A stretch of 64,000 nucleotides of DNA from Microbacterium sp. SORGH_AS_1204 (GCF_030818935.1 NZ_JAUTBD010000001.1:3534001-3598000), one strand, 5' to 3'. Positions 35,337 to 45,221 are shown, counted from the stretch's first letter. A program made the numbers and translations. Notes: generated from the sequence alone by a model not told the origin.

Positions 35337-36246
35337 GTCCGGTGAGGCGTCTTCGTCCTTTTCGCTCGATGACTCCCCCATCGCCCGCGAGATCGCTGAT
35401 TTATCCGCACGACGTCGTGCACTGGAAGCCGCCGATGTGACCCTGTCGGGGCGAACCCGGGTTCTCACCGTCTCCAACCAGAAGGGCGGTGTCGGAAAGA
35501 CCACGACCGCCGTTAACATCTCGGCCGCGCTCGCATCGGTCGGCGCCCGCGTTCTGGTCATCGACCTCGACCCGCAGGGCAACGCCTCGACCGCACTCGG
35601 CGTCAAGCACAATGCCGAGACACCGAGTATCTACGACGTCCTCATCAATGAGGTGCCGCTCGCCGACATCGTCCAGACCAGCCCCGAGTCCCCGAGCCTG
35701 CTCTGCGCGCCCAGTACGATCCATCTCGCCGGTGCAGAGATTGAACTCGTCTCTCAGGTGGCGCGAGAGCACCGCCTGCGCGGCGCGCTTCGCGACTACC
35801 TCGAGATCGAGGGGAACCACTTCGACTTCGTCATCATCGATTGCCCCCCTTCTCTCGGGCTGCTTACGATCAACGCCTTCACCGCGGCTGACGAGGTCAT
35901 GATCCCCATTCAGTGCGAGTACTACGCTCTCGAGGGCCTGAGCCAGCTGCTCGGCAGCGTGCAGATGATCCAGAAGCACCTGAATCCCAAACTGCACGTC
36001 TCGACCATCCTGCTCACGATGTACGACGGACGAACCCGTCTCGCGCAACAGGTGGCGGAAGAAGTCCGTTCGCACTTCACTCACGAGGTGCTGAGCACCG
36101 TAATCCCTCGTTCGGTCCGTGTGTCCGAAGCGCCCAGCTTCGGGCAGACCGTCATCGCCTACGACGGCCAGTCGGCCGGTGCTATCGCATATCGCGAAGC
36201 CGCAGTTGAAATCGTCGCTCGCGACACCACCGAAAAGGAATCCTGA
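35329..36246 (+). CDS. parA: chromosome partitioning ATPase ParA
   Basis: A 305-residue Walker-type ATPase that drives origin segregation. GTG 35329 is preferred because GAGAGG is eight bases upstream. GTG 35320 in the same frame would leave no spacing. Walker A is the deviant KGGVGKTTTAVN, Walker A' is VIDLDPQGNAS, and Walker B lies in FDFVIIDCPPSLG. The roughly 40-residue N-terminal extension is usual in actinobacteria. The stop overlaps the parB start (TGATG). Confidence 0.96.
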   Translation: MKQSGEASSSFSLDDSPIAREIADLSARRRALEAADVTLSGRTRVLTVSNQKGGVGKTTTAVNISAALASVGARVLVIDLDPQGNASTALGVKHNAETPSIYDVLINEVPLADIVQTSPESPSLLCAPSTIHLAGAEIELVSQVAREHRLRGALRDYLEIEGNHFDFVIIDCPPSLGLLTINAFTAADEVMIPIQCEYYALEGLSQLLGSVQMIQKHLNPKLHVSTILLTMYDGRTRLAQQVAEEVRSHFTHEVLSTVIPRSVRVSEAPSFGQTVIAYDGQSAGAIAYREAAVEIVARDTTEKES

Positions 36247-37223
36247 TGGCAAAGAGGACCGGACTGGGTCGAGGCATCGGCGCGCTCATCCCCACCGCTG
36301 AACCGTCGGAGGCACGTCCCGTTGACGTGTTCTTCCCCGGTGGGTCCGCCGCAGCGAGTGACGACGCGGCGACCCAGCCGCGCGGGGCGAAAGAAGGCGA
36401 TACTGAGCAGCTCGTCGAAATCCCGGGTGCCCGCCTCATCCACATCGACCCGAAATCGATCGTCCCCAACCCGCGCCAGCCGCGTACGCATTTCGACTCC
36501 GACGACCTCGCGGAACTCGTCCACTCCGTGCGCGAATTCGGCGTCCTCCAGCCCGTCGTCGTTCGCGACAAGGGTGACGGTACCTATGAACTCATCATGG
36601 GTGAACGCCGCACGCGCGCGTCGCGGGAGGCGGGCCTCGACACCATCCCCGCGGTTGTGCGTGAGACCGAGGACGAGTACCTTCTCCGAGACGCGCTACT
36701 CGAGAACCTGCACCGATCGCAGCTCAACCCTTTGGAAGAAGCATCCGCCTACCAGCAGCTGCTCGAAGATTTCGGCATCACTCAGGAAGAGCTCGCGACG
36801 CGAATCGGGCGCTCGCGCCCGCAGATCAGCAACACGATCCGCCTGCTGAAACTCCCGGTCCCGGTGCAGCAGCGGGTCGCAGCCGGAGTGCTGAGCGCAG
36901 GTCACGCTCGCGCCATCCTGTCGCTGGACGACCCGCGCGAGATGCAGAAGCTCGCCGACAAGATCGTGAACGAAGACCTGTCGGTTCGCGCCGCCGAGGC
37001 CGCAGCGAAGATGCCGGGCGTCGCCCCCGTGCGGCAGAAGCCCCAGGCAGGCGGCAGGCAGGCCGGGCTCGATCAGATCGCGGAACGGCTGGGCGATCGG
37101 TTCGACACCAAGGTCCGGGTATCGCTCAATGCAAAAAAAGGCCAGATCAGTATTGATTTCGCTTCTATTCAAGATCTGAACCGCATTCTGTCGACCCTGG
37201 GTGAAGAGGGATACACGGGTTGA
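36246..37223 (+). CDS. parB: chromosome partitioning protein ParB (CTPase, parS-binding)
   Basis: A 325-residue protein. The N-terminal CTP-binding domain has GERRTRASREAG with the GERR motif, and ENLHRSQLNPLEEA follows. The central HTH (EELATRIGRSRPQISNTIRL) reads parS. The C-terminal dimer domain is at about 290-325. The opening MAKRTGLGRGIGALIP is the family's ParA-contact segment. Confidence 0.96.
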   Translation: MAKRTGLGRGIGALIPTAEPSEARPVDVFFPGGSAAASDDAATQPRGAKEGDTEQLVEIPGARLIHIDPKSIVPNPRQPRTHFDSDDLAELVHSVREFGVLQPVVVRDKGDGTYELIMGERRTRASREAGLDTIPAVVRETEDEYLLRDALLENLHRSQLNPLEEASAYQQLLEDFGITQEELATRIGRSRPQISNTIRLLKLPVPVQQRVAAGVLSAGHARAILSLDDPREMQKLADKIVNEDLSVRAAEAAAKMPGVAPVRQKPQAGGRQAGLDQIAERLGDRFDTKVRVSLNAKKGQISIDFASIQDLNRILSTLGEEGYTG

Positions 37224-37293
37224 ACCCGGGCGGTCCGAAGACCATCTCGCCAGCGGCGAACGGAAGTCGGGTCCCGGTGTCGGAGGGTCGACG

Positions 37294-37299
37294 TACCCT
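37294..37299 (+). promoter_or_regulatory. -10 element of a probable leaderless transcript
   Basis: TACCCT ends seven bases before GTG 37306, with no ribosome site between them. Confidence 0.5.
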
Positions 37300-37305
37300 G
37301 GAGTG

Positions 37306-37653
37306 GTGACAGCGAACGACGACACCACGCGCCGCCGCGCCAGCCTCGAGCTGTTGCGCGCCGAGGCGTCCGATGAGCTGGCCGTGCTGATCCACGAGCG
37401 TCTGCGCGGCGGCGAGGACCCCTGGGACTTCATGGAAGACCTGCCGAGCGTCGACGAGCTGGTCGTTCTGACTCTCCGCGCCGAGAACATCGCCGAGAAC
37501 GGCGGGCAGCGGCCGAACCGGTCGCGCAATTACCGCGTGCTTCGACAGATCTCCCTCGACTATCCCCCGCTCACACGCGCCGTGTGGCGCATTCTGGGCG
37601 ACGAAGAGCCTCACCGGCGGTGGGATGCCAGCGTGCGCCTCGACGCGTCCTGA
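37306..37653 (+). CDS. conserved hypothetical protein downstream of parB
   Basis: A 115-residue acidic protein from GTG 37306 (GTG 37303 is in the same frame). It is mostly helical and cytoplasmic: RASLELLRAEASDELAVLIH, DPWDFMEDLPSVDELVVLTL and YRVLRQISLDYPPLTRAVWR. I do not recognise a characterised domain. It is separated from parB by about 80 bp and probably has its own leaderless promoter. Strong codon bias and strand position support a real gene. Confidence 0.82.
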   Translation: MTANDDTTRRRASLELLRAEASDELAVLIHERLRGGEDPWDFMEDLPSVDELVVLTLRAENIAENGGQRPNRSRNYRVLRQISLDYPPLTRAVWRILGDEEPHRRWDASVRLDAS

Positions 37654-37735
37654 GCGCGTCCTGAGGCTCTAAAGGGGTCGTCTTGTGGCTCGGCAGCAGC
37701 AGCACGGTGCGGGTAGCCCCGGAGATGCACGGGGA

Positions 37736-38125
37736 ATGAGCGAGGCCCGGAGCGCAGCATGGCGCCCATAGCCCTGGGAACGCACCCGAGAACAGCGGCC
37801 CGGACCGCCGTACAGCAGGGGTGGCATCAGGGCGCATCCCCAATGAGCGAGGCGCGGAGCGCTACACAGCCCGCGTGGCACGGGGTGACGCACCCGGAAC
37901 AAGCGAGGCCGGGAGCGTTACACAGCGCGGGTGGCATCCGGTGACGTACCCGGAATGAGCCAGGCCCGGAACGCGACACAGAGCGCATGGCATCCGGCGA
38001 CGTATCCGGGATAAGCGAGGCGCAGAACGCAGCACAGTGCGGGTGCATCCGGAACAGGCGAGGTGCGGAGCGCAGCGCGGCTCGCATCCAATACGAGCGA
38101 GGCCCGCACCGCAGCACCGGGGGAT
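37736..38125. repeat. degenerate tandem array, period 56 bp
   Basis: At least six diverged copies of a unit like GAGCGAGGCCCGGAGCGCAG...GTGGCATCCGGTGACG.ACCCGGAAT. The GAGCGAGGC-type heads lie near 37738, 37845, 37901, 37957, 38013 and 38095, with exact 56-bp spacing in the middle. It fills the gap between the parB-side gene and trxA. There are no spacers, so it is not a CRISPR array. Confidence 0.8.
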
Positions 38126-38153
38126 GGCATCTGACGATGGCGCTCGAGAACGG

Positions 38154-38188
38154 CAGAAGCCCCGAGTCACGGGGACTCGGGGCTTCTG
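38154..38188 (-). terminator. trxA terminator
   Basis: A perfect 15-bp stem, CAGAAGCCCCGAGTC with GACTCGGGGCTTCTG, loop ACGGG, 11 bp after the trxA stop. Confidence 0.85.
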
Positions 38189-38199
38189 AGAGGAGTGTC

Positions 38200-38523
38200 T
38201 CAACCGATGAACGGCGCGAGGTCCTGCTCGAGCGCGAACTTGGGCTTGGCGCCGATGATCGTCGTCTTGACCTCGCCGCCCTGGAACACCTTCATCGCGG
38301 GGATCGAGGTGATCTGGTACTTCATCGCGAGGTCGGGGTTCTCGTCGACGTTGAGCTTGAGGACCGTGATCTTTCCCGCGTTCTCGTTCTGGATCTCGTC
38401 GAGCACGGGAGCGACCATGCGACACGGGCCGCACCACTCGGCCCAGAAGTCCACGAGCACGGGGCCGTCAGCCTGCAGGACGTCCTGCTCGAACGTGGCG
38501 GAGGTCGTCGCCTTGGCAGTCAT
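38200..38523 (-). CDS. trxA: thioredoxin
   Basis: A 107-residue disulfide reductase with active site WCGPC (C31 and C34) in DFWAEWCGPCRM, the buried Asp in LVDFW and the cis-Pro in TSIPAMKVF. A GGAGAAA ribosome site precedes ATG 38523. It is 62 bp downstream of trxB and probably shares its mRNA. Confidence 0.97.
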   Translation of the reverse strand: MTAKATTSATFEQDVLQADGPVLVDFWAEWCGPCRMVAPVLDEIQNENAGKITVLKLNVDENPDLAMKYQITSIPAMKVFQGGEVKTTIIGAKPKFALEQDLAPFIG

Positions 38524-38585
38524 TGCATTTCTCCTTAGATGGAAGCGTCAGTAGATGAAAACGCCGGTGTGCCCGGTTCTGTTCC

Positions 38586-39572
38586 TCAGACGACCGCGGC
38601 GTCGGGGAGGCCCTCGATCGGGCTCTCCGATACGGCGGGCTCACCGGCCTCGCCACGCGCGGCGAGGAAGTGCTCGACGTCGAGGGCGGCGACCGTGCCG
38701 CTGCCCGCGGCGGTGATCGCCTGACGGTATGTGGGGTCGATCACGTCACCGGCGGCGAAGACACCCTCGACCGAGGTGCGCGACGAACGGCCGTCGACCC
38801 AGATGGTGCCCTGGTCGGTCAGCTGCAGCTTGTCGTGCACGAGGTGCGTGCGCGGATCGTTGCCGATGGCGACGAAGAGGCCGTCGAGCGGGAGTTCGCG
38901 CGTCGTGTCGTCGACGGTCGAGCGCAGGCGCACGCCGTTGACGGCGTCGTCGCCCAGGATCTCGTCGACGGCGCTGTTCCAGACGAACTCGATCTTCGGG
39001 TTCGCGAACGCGCGCTCCTGCATGATCTTCGACGCGCGCAGCGAGTCCTTGCGGTGGATGACGTAGACCTTCGACGCGAACTTGGTGAGGAAGTTCGCCT
39101 CTTCCATCGCGGAGTCGCCGCCGCCGACCACGGCGATCGTGCGGTCGCGGAAGAAGAAGCCGTCGCACGTGGCGCACCACGAGACGCCGCGGCCCGAGAG
39201 GCGCTCCTCGCCCTCGAGGCCGAGCTTGCGGTAGGCGGAGCCGGTGGCGTAGATGACCGAGACGGCCTCTTCGACCTTGCCGCTGCCGAGGGTGACGGTC
39301 TTGACCGGGCCCTCGAGGTCGAGCGAGACGACGTCGTCGTAGAGCACCTGCGCGCCGAAACGCTCGGCCTGAGCCTGCATCTTGGCCATGAGGTCGGGGC
39401 CCTGGATGCCGTCAGGGAACCCGGGGAAGTTCTCGACCTCGGTCGTGTTCATGAGGTCGCCGCCGGCTTCGACGGAGCTCGCGACGACGAGGGGCTCGAG
39501 GTTGGCTCGGGCGGCGTAGATGGCGGCCGTGTAGCCGGCCGGGCCCGATCCGATGATGATGACGTGACGCAC
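38586..39572 (-). CDS. trxB: thioredoxin reductase
   Basis: A 328-residue NADPH- and FAD-dependent reductase. The start is GTG 39572 (VRHVIIIGSGPAG) with AGGAAGG upstream. It has the FAD loop GSGPAGYTAAIYAA, the redox CATC in SWCATCDGFF, the NADPH loop VVGGGDSAMEE and the C-terminal FAD motif GVFAAGDVIDP. It reduces the thioredoxin encoded next. The open frame extends upstream without support. Confidence 0.96.
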   Translation of the reverse strand: MRHVIIIGSGPAGYTAAIYAARANLEPLVVASSVEAGGDLMNTTEVENFPGFPDGIQGPDLMAKMQAQAERFGAQVLYDDVVSLDLEGPVKTVTLGSGKVEEAVSVIYATGSAYRKLGLEGEERLSGRGVSWCATCDGFFFRDRTIAVVGGGDSAMEEANFLTKFASKVYVIHRKDSLRASKIMQERAFANPKIEFVWNSAVDEILGDDAVNGVRLRSTVDDTTRELPLDGLFVAIGNDPRTHLVHDKLQLTDQGTIWVDGRSSRTSVEGVFAAGDVIDPTYRQAITAAGSGTVAALDVEHFLAARGEAGEPAVSESPIEGLPDAAVV

Positions 39573-39645
39573 GGTTGCGCCTTCCTCTCGTTGATTCCGT
39601 CGGATGAAACCCATGCTAGCCGCGCGGTATTCCGCGGCCGCGGGG

Positions 39646-41241
39646 CTAGCGCTGGGGGAGGAACCGTCGACCGAGCGCGAGGGCCGGTTCGAGCTCCGGG
39701 GTGCGGAACAGGGCCAGGATGCCGATGTACACGGCCAGGACGATGGAGCCGATGATCGCGGCTCCCAGCGCGCCGGCCAGGGGGCTCGACAGTGTCCAAC
39801 CGGCCTCCGCCCCCAGAAGCACCCACACGCCCCAACCAGCCGCACCGGCTGGGAGCGCCGCGACGCCGAACTTCGCCAGTGTGAGGAGCCACGAGGCGGT
39901 GCCGATGCCGCCGAGCCGTCGGTGCAGGAGCACCGTGGCGACGATCACCTGCACGGTGCTGGCCACCGACTGGGTCAGGGCTACTCCCGCCGCCAAGTCA
40001 CCGCGGTCGAGGACCGCCCCGGCCAGAAGCGCGCCTGCCACGACGAGCACGCATTGCAGCAGCGTGAAGAAGAACGGCGTTCGGGTGTCGTTGTAGGCGT
40101 AGAACGTCCGCTGCACGACGAAGAGCACGGCGAGGGGGATCAGGCAGACCAGGAAGCACAGCAGGACCGGCGCCACCGCTTCGGCTTCCTGTCGCGTCTG
40201 GGTGAAGATACGGCTCGCGGGCACGGCCGCCACGGCGAGGGCCGCCGTGGAGGCGACGATGAAGAACCCGAGAGTGCGGATGCTGCGCGAGATGTCGGCG
40301 CGGACCTCGTCATCGCGTCCGGCGGTCGCGTGCTCGCTCAGCTGCGTGAAGTAAGGAGTGCCGATCGAGAGGACGATGATCGAGTACGGCAGCATGAACA
40401 GCAGCCATGCGTTCTGAGACGCGAACATCGCGGGGTCCTCCCCCGATGCCCCCGACAGCACGTTGGATTGCACGATGCCGGCCAGCTGCCCCGCGACGAC
40501 CATGAGGAAGGTCCATCCCGCCAGTCGACCGATGTGGCGCAGGCCCACGCCCTTCCAGCGGAAGTCGGGACGCAGCGCGAGACCGGCCCGCCGCCAGAAG
40601 AACATCAGCACGGCGGCCTGCACGACGATGCCGAGGGTGGCGGTGCCGGCGAGGATCGCGACCATGGTGGGAGTCCACGTTCCGACCTGGGTCTGCGGTC
40701 CGAAGAGCACGATGAACGCTCCGAAGCCGGCGACCGAGACCACATTGTTGACGATCGGCGCCCACGTATACGGCCCGAAGACGCGGCGCGCATTGAGGAT
40801 CTCGCCGAGGAGCGCGTACAGACCGTAGAAGAAGATCTGCGGCAGACACCAGTAGGCGAAGGCCGTCGACAACGCGAGCTGATCAGCGGTGAACTCGCTC
40901 GCGTACACGCGCACGAGCAGGGGAGCCGCGATCGAGGCGAGCACCGCCGCGGCGATCAACCCGACGGTCCCGAGCGTGAAGAGCTTCGAGATGAAGGCCT
41001 GCCCGCCGTCGGCGTGAGCCGCCGCCTTGACGATCTGAGGCACGACGACGGCCGTCAGCAGACCGGTCGAGATGATCGCGTAGATGTTGTTGGGCAATTG
41101 GTTGGCGACAGCGAAGGCGTCGCCGGCGCCACCGATCGTTCCGATGGCGGCGACGAGCACAATGCCGCGCAGCAGCCCGCTCACGCGCGACACGATCGTG
41201 CCCGCCCCGATGAGCACGCTGGCCCGTCCGATACTGCTCAC
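39646..41241 (-). CDS. murJ: lipid II flippase MurJ
   Basis: A 531-residue MOP-family flippase with about 14 membrane helices. The start is GTG 41241, overlapping the DUF6049 stop (GTGA). Family features are IGAGTIVSRVSGLLRGIVLV, FAVANQLPNNIYAIISTGLL and a conserved Arg-containing loop near RVFGPYTWAPIVNNVV. It lacks the long C-terminal pseudokinase extension seen in mycobacterial MviN. It exports the precursor used by RodA/PbpA. Confidence 0.95.
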   Translation of the reverse strand: MSSIGRASVLIGAGTIVSRVSGLLRGIVLVAAIGTIGGAGDAFAVANQLPNNIYAIISTGLLTAVVVPQIVKAAAHADGGQAFISKLFTLGTVGLIAAAVLASIAAPLLVRVYASEFTADQLALSTAFAYWCLPQIFFYGLYALLGEILNARRVFGPYTWAPIVNNVVSVAGFGAFIVLFGPQTQVGTWTPTMVAILAGTATLGIVVQAAVLMFFWRRAGLALRPDFRWKGVGLRHIGRLAGWTFLMVVAGQLAGIVQSNVLSGASGEDPAMFASQNAWLLFMLPYSIIVLSIGTPYFTQLSEHATAGRDDEVRADISRSIRTLGFFIVASTAALAVAAVPASRIFTQTRQEAEAVAPVLLCFLVCLIPLAVLFVVQRTFYAYNDTRTPFFFTLLQCVLVVAGALLAGAVLDRGDLAAGVALTQSVASTVQVIVATVLLHRRLGGIGTASWLLTLAKFGVAALPAGAAGWGVWVLLGAEAGWTLSSPLAGALGAAIIGSIVLAVYIGILALFRTPELEPALALGRRFLPQR

Positions 41242-43445
41242 GGGCGTGTCTCCTGCTCGGTGGGGGGTGAGGCGATGGCGTCTTCGGTGTCGGCTTCGGC
41301 GGGGCCGCGACCGTCGGCATCCGGATCCTTGACGCCGATGCCGTCGGTGGGGGTCTCGGCATCCGGGGTCGACGGCGGCTGCTCTTCGGCCCTTGTGCGC
41401 CGACGACGAGCAACCGTGCGCACGACGCCGAGGCTCAGGAAGCCGACCACGAGCGCGACGATCACGATGAGGCCGATGCTCTCCCACTCGGCTCGCACTT
41501 CGACATCGACCCGCTGAGGCGTACCGACCGGCTGATCGGTGGGGCTGTAGAGCTGGAGGTCGACGCCGACCTCGCCGTTGGCGATCCGGGCTTCGACGGG
41601 CACTTCGACACGGGTGTTCGCGGCGGCTTGCGCCTCGATGGTCGTGTGGTCCTGCACCCGCAGGCGCGCATCGTCGGGGCGGACGGCGAGAACGACGGTC
41701 ACGGGCCAGGGCAGGTCGTTGCGCACCCAGGGACGCAGCGGCGCGCTGGAGCTGACCAGGCGGAAGTCGGAGGAGAGGATGCCGACGGAATCGAGCGTGG
41801 TCTGCGTGCCGGCGCGATGGTCGGCGACGGCCTTGCGGGCGGCATCCCCCGCCCACGAGACGCTGATGACCTGCAGGAGCTCGGCGCGTTCGCGACCGGT
41901 CAGCAGATCCGGCTCGTCGAGGATCGTGGCGAACCGGTCGACGGCCTGTTCATCGGTCATCAGATCGCCCACCTCGGCGACCCGTGCGGAGTCGACGGTG
42001 GGTGAGGCGAGCGAGATCTCGGATGCCGGACGGCTCGTCACCTCGGCGAAGGTCGAGGTCGTGAATCCCGGCGCGGTCGAGAGCAGGCCGAGCGTGGCGC
42101 GCAGGCTCACGCGCGAGCGGTCGGTTCCGCGGTCGAGCACCGCGAGCACGGGCTGATCGCCCGCGGTCGCCCGCGCGATCGCCAGATATGCCTGCGCGGC
42201 GGCGAGGGAGGCGCTGCGGCGGGTCGTGTCGTTCTGTCCGGCGGCGTCGGCGAGCACACGCGACACCTCGGCGTCGTACACCGGGGTCGACACTCCCCCG
42301 ACAGCACCGGCAGTGGGGCGCGACCCCGTGACGCTCGCGGAGGCCACGAGCACGCGCGCCGGCTCCTCGGCCGTGCCCAGGGCACCCAGTGACGCGACCG
42401 TCTCGGGCCCGGCGGAACCCGTGGCCGGCCAGAACACGTTCGGCGTCGCCGTGCCGATGTCGAGCAGCGCGGACAGCGAGGGGAAGCTCGGTTGCCCGGG
42501 GCTGGCCGAAGGGCTCGGTTCGGGGCTCGTGACCGCCGCTGCCGGGCGCGCGAAATCAGCCTCCGACATGTAGGACTGCAGCGAGGTCGGGCCCATGGGC
42601 GCCGTCAGGCCCGCCTGCAGTTGGGCGGCGACGTCGGAGTCTCCGAACTGCAGGGCGAAGCGGTCGTTCGACAGCGCGAGCAGTCGCTGCAACCAGGCGA
42701 CCGCCGTCGGGGGGGCCGCCGACCCGAGCACCCGGATGGCCGCGGGGATGGCGGGATCGACGGCGAGGGTGGCGGTCGTTCCGTCGACCGCGTCGAGCTG
42801 CGCCGAGAGGGCGCCGTCGACCGCGGTGAGCTCGGCCAGTTCGTTGCCGGTGAGCAGGCCGCGCGTCATCGGCGCCGCCGTGATGGGGACGACGAGCGCG
42901 ATCGGGGTCGCAGCGCCGTCGGACGGCACCACGACGACACTGGATGCCGTCAGGGTCCCCGCGGTGACCTGCACCGGGTAGACCCCGGCTCCGCGCCCGT
43001 TCAGAGCGGGATCGGTCGCCGCGACGGTCAACGTGGTGGAGGTCTGCGCGCCGGAGGCGGTGGCATCCACTGCCCCGGTCGCGACCTGCTGCATCGTCTG
43101 TCCCGCCGTATCGCCGTCGAGCCACCGGTCGAGGGCGCCGTCGTCGGGAAGCGGCGCCGTGCCGATGGAGAGGGCGAGGGGCGTGGTCGCCGCGGCCGAA
43201 GAGCCCGCCGTCAGCGTCACCACGACCGAGAGGGAGTCGCCGGGGCGCAGGATGCCGTTCGCCGCGGGCGCGGCCGAGAGCGCGGCCGCCTGCACCGACG
43301 GCGAAGGGCCGGCGGTCGCGGCGACCGCGGCCGACGGCAGCATCACGCCGAATGCGAGGGCCGCTGCGGCGAGGGTCGCCAGGAGCCGGCGCGCGAAGGG
43401 GCGCCGCAGCACGGGTGAGCCCGAAGGCGGGGAAGTCACGGTCAT
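41238..43445 (-). CDS. DUF6049 family secreted membrane-anchored protein
   Basis: A 735-residue protein with a signal peptide (RRLLATLAAAALAFGVMLPS, cleavage near AVAATA). A large Ala/Thr-rich extracytoplasmic part follows, then one C-terminal helix (about 668-690, IGLIVIVALVVGFLSLGVVRTV) and an acidic cytoplasmic tail. Equivalents (Rv3909 in M. tuberculosis) also precede murJ, and the start/stop overlap implies coupling. The function is unknown. Conserved linkage points to precursor transport or wall assembly. Confidence 0.88.
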   Translation of the reverse strand: MTVTSPPSGSPVLRRPFARRLLATLAAAALAFGVMLPSAAVAATAGPSPSVQAAALSAAPAANGILRPGDSLSVVVTLTAGSSAAATTPLALSIGTAPLPDDGALDRWLDGDTAGQTMQQVATGAVDATASGAQTSTTLTVAATDPALNGRGAGVYPVQVTAGTLTASSVVVVPSDGAATPIALVVPITAAPMTRGLLTGNELAELTAVDGALSAQLDAVDGTTATLAVDPAIPAAIRVLGSAAPPTAVAWLQRLLALSNDRFALQFGDSDVAAQLQAGLTAPMGPTSLQSYMSEADFARPAAAVTSPEPSPSASPGQPSFPSLSALLDIGTATPNVFWPATGSAGPETVASLGALGTAEEPARVLVASASVTGSRPTAGAVGGVSTPVYDAEVSRVLADAAGQNDTTRRSASLAAAQAYLAIARATAGDQPVLAVLDRGTDRSRVSLRATLGLLSTAPGFTTSTFAEVTSRPASEISLASPTVDSARVAEVGDLMTDEQAVDRFATILDEPDLLTGRERAELLQVISVSWAGDAARKAVADHRAGTQTTLDSVGILSSDFRLVSSSAPLRPWVRNDLPWPVTVVLAVRPDDARLRVQDHTTIEAQAAANTRVEVPVEARIANGEVGVDLQLYSPTDQPVGTPQRVDVEVRAEWESIGLIVIVALVVGFLSLGVVRTVARRRRTRAEEQPPSTPDAETPTDGIGVKDPDADGRGPAEADTEDAIASPPTEQETRP

Positions 43446-43545
43446 ACGAACGTCGGTGGTACAAGGGGGCCTTGCATCGCGACGAGTCTAGGCCTGCGTC
43501 GCTCTGCGCCCGCCGATAGCCTCGCGCAGACGGTTGAATGGACCG

Positions 43546-45057
43546 GTGCTCCCCGAACCCGAACCCCGCCTCTGCCACGCGCTCGCCGACGACTTCCGCA
43601 GCGCGGGGTACACGAGCGCCGAGCTCCGCGACGCGTGGGGAGAGCAAGCCGACGACGCCCTGGCTCGCGGCCTGCGCGGCCCCGCGGAGCGCGCCCTCGC
43701 CGACCGGGGCGACCCCCTCGCGGTGCTGGGGAGGTTGTGGGGTCTGGGGCTCGCGGTCTCCCGTGGTGAGCTCTCGTCGGCCCTTCCCGCGTTGGGTGTC
43801 GACGGAGCCGTCGACCTCGGCCTCGTGCGCGTCGAGGGCGACGACGTGCGCCCCGCCGTGCTCGTGCGGCCGCAGGCGTTCGCCGACGAGGCCGGCGATG
43901 TCGAGTGGTGGATCGCGAGCGACCTCGACGAGGCGGCGCTGCAGGGGCCGCTGCCGGAGGATCACGTGCTCGGGGTGGGCGGAGCCTCGCAGACCCTGGC
44001 CCGTCTGCAGCTCACCCGCCGTGGTGGCACCGCCCTCGACATCGGCACCGGTTGCGGCATTCAGGCCCTGCGCCTGCGCAGACTCGTCGATCACGTCGTT
44101 GCGACCGACATCTCGGAGCGGGCGCTGCGCTTCACCCGGCTCAACGCCCTGCTGAACGGCGTCGACGGGATCGAGACGCGGCACGGCTCGCTGTTCGAGC
44201 CGGTCGCGGGCGAGACGTTCGACCGGGTGGCATCCAATCCGCCGTTCGTGATCACGCCGCGCGTCGAAGGGGTGCCGGCCTACGAGTACCGCGACGGCGG
44301 TCTCGAGGGCGACGCCCTGGTGGCCGCGGTGATCTCGGGCGTCGGGGCGCACCTCTCCCCCGGCGGTGTCGCGCAGTCGCTCGGCAACTGGGAGTACCGT
44401 GAGGGCGAGTCGGGGCTCGACCGCGTGCGCTCGTGGGTCGGAGGTGCCCTGGACGCGTGGATCATCGAGCGCGAGGTGCTGGATCCGCTCGCGTACGCGG
44501 AGCTGTGGGTGCGCGACGGCGGCACCGTTGCCGGCACGCCCGCCTACGCGCGGCTCATCGACGCGTGGCTGGAGGACTTCTCCCGCCGGGGCGTCACAGG
44601 TGTCGGCTTCGGGTACGTGCTGCTGCGCAAGCCCCTGGCTGGCGGTCCCACCCTCGCGCGGTACGAGCACGTCGCGGGAGGCGGGGAGGCCGGGTTCGGA
44701 CCGCACCTGGCCGCCTGCCTCGCCGCCCACGACCGCGCGGCGCTGCTCGACGACGACGGTCTCGCGGCCAGCGTGCTGCAGGTCGCGCCCGACGTGACCG
44801 AGGCGCGACACCATCGCCCCGGCGAGGAGGATCCGTCGGTCATCGAGCTGCACCAGGGCGGCGGTTTCGCGCGGCGCATCGAGGTCGATCCGGCGCTCGC
44901 GGCGCTCGTGGGCGCGTGCGACGGCGACCTGGCCGTGGGACCGCTCATCGACGCGATCGCGCAGTTGATGGAAGTGGATGCCGCGCACCTGCGCGCCGAC
45001 CTGCTCCCCCGCGTGCGTGAGTTGCTGGTGACGGGGTTCCTGGGGTTCGCGGACTGA
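43546..45057 (+). CDS. HemK-like class I SAM-dependent methyltransferase
   Basis: About 503 residues from GTG 43546; TTG 43534 is an alternative. An N-terminal helical domain (about 1-150) precedes the Rossmann fold with the SAM loop ALDIGTGCGIQALRL, acidic VVATDISERAL and the N-methyltransferase NPPF motif in RVASNPPFVI. This motif suits an N6-adenine or glutamine target. The C-terminal region of about 200 residues resembles no domain I can name. A DNA, rRNA or protein substrate cannot be assigned. Confidence 0.85.
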   Translation: MLPEPEPRLCHALADDFRSAGYTSAELRDAWGEQADDALARGLRGPAERALADRGDPLAVLGRLWGLGLAVSRGELSSALPALGVDGAVDLGLVRVEGDDVRPAVLVRPQAFADEAGDVEWWIASDLDEAALQGPLPEDHVLGVGGASQTLARLQLTRRGGTALDIGTGCGIQALRLRRLVDHVVATDISERALRFTRLNALLNGVDGIETRHGSLFEPVAGETFDRVASNPPFVITPRVEGVPAYEYRDGGLEGDALVAAVISGVGAHLSPGGVAQSLGNWEYREGESGLDRVRSWVGGALDAWIIEREVLDPLAYAELWVRDGGTVAGTPAYARLIDAWLEDFSRRGVTGVGFGYVLLRKPLAGGPTLARYEHVAGGGEAGFGPHLAACLAAHDRAALLDDDGLAASVLQVAPDVTEARHHRPGEEDPSVIELHQGGGFARRIEVDPALAALVGACDGDLAVGPLIDAIAQLMEVDAAHLRADLLPRVRELLVTGFLGFAD

Positions 45058-45208
45058 GATCGGGTCGCGGTGGCGAGCATCCCGGGGCCGCAGCCGTGAC
45101 ACCCGGGTGCGGGGCGCGGAGGCCGAGGCGCCTCGCCCCCTCGGGGTTTCCGCGCGTGGCATCCGATGTTCGGAGCACCCGACGAAAGTCGCTGTCGGCG
45201 CCCCCGGA

Positions 45209-45214
45209 TAGGCT
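45209..45214 (+). promoter_or_regulatory. -10 element of a probable leaderless cca transcript
   Basis: TAGGCT ends eight bases before ATG 45222. Confidence 0.5.
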
Positions 45215-45221
45215 CGAAGGC

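Noticed and set aside
37736..38125. Possible CRISPR array
   Set aside because: The period is regular, but the whole 56 bp is repeat. There are no spacers of constant length and no cas genes.
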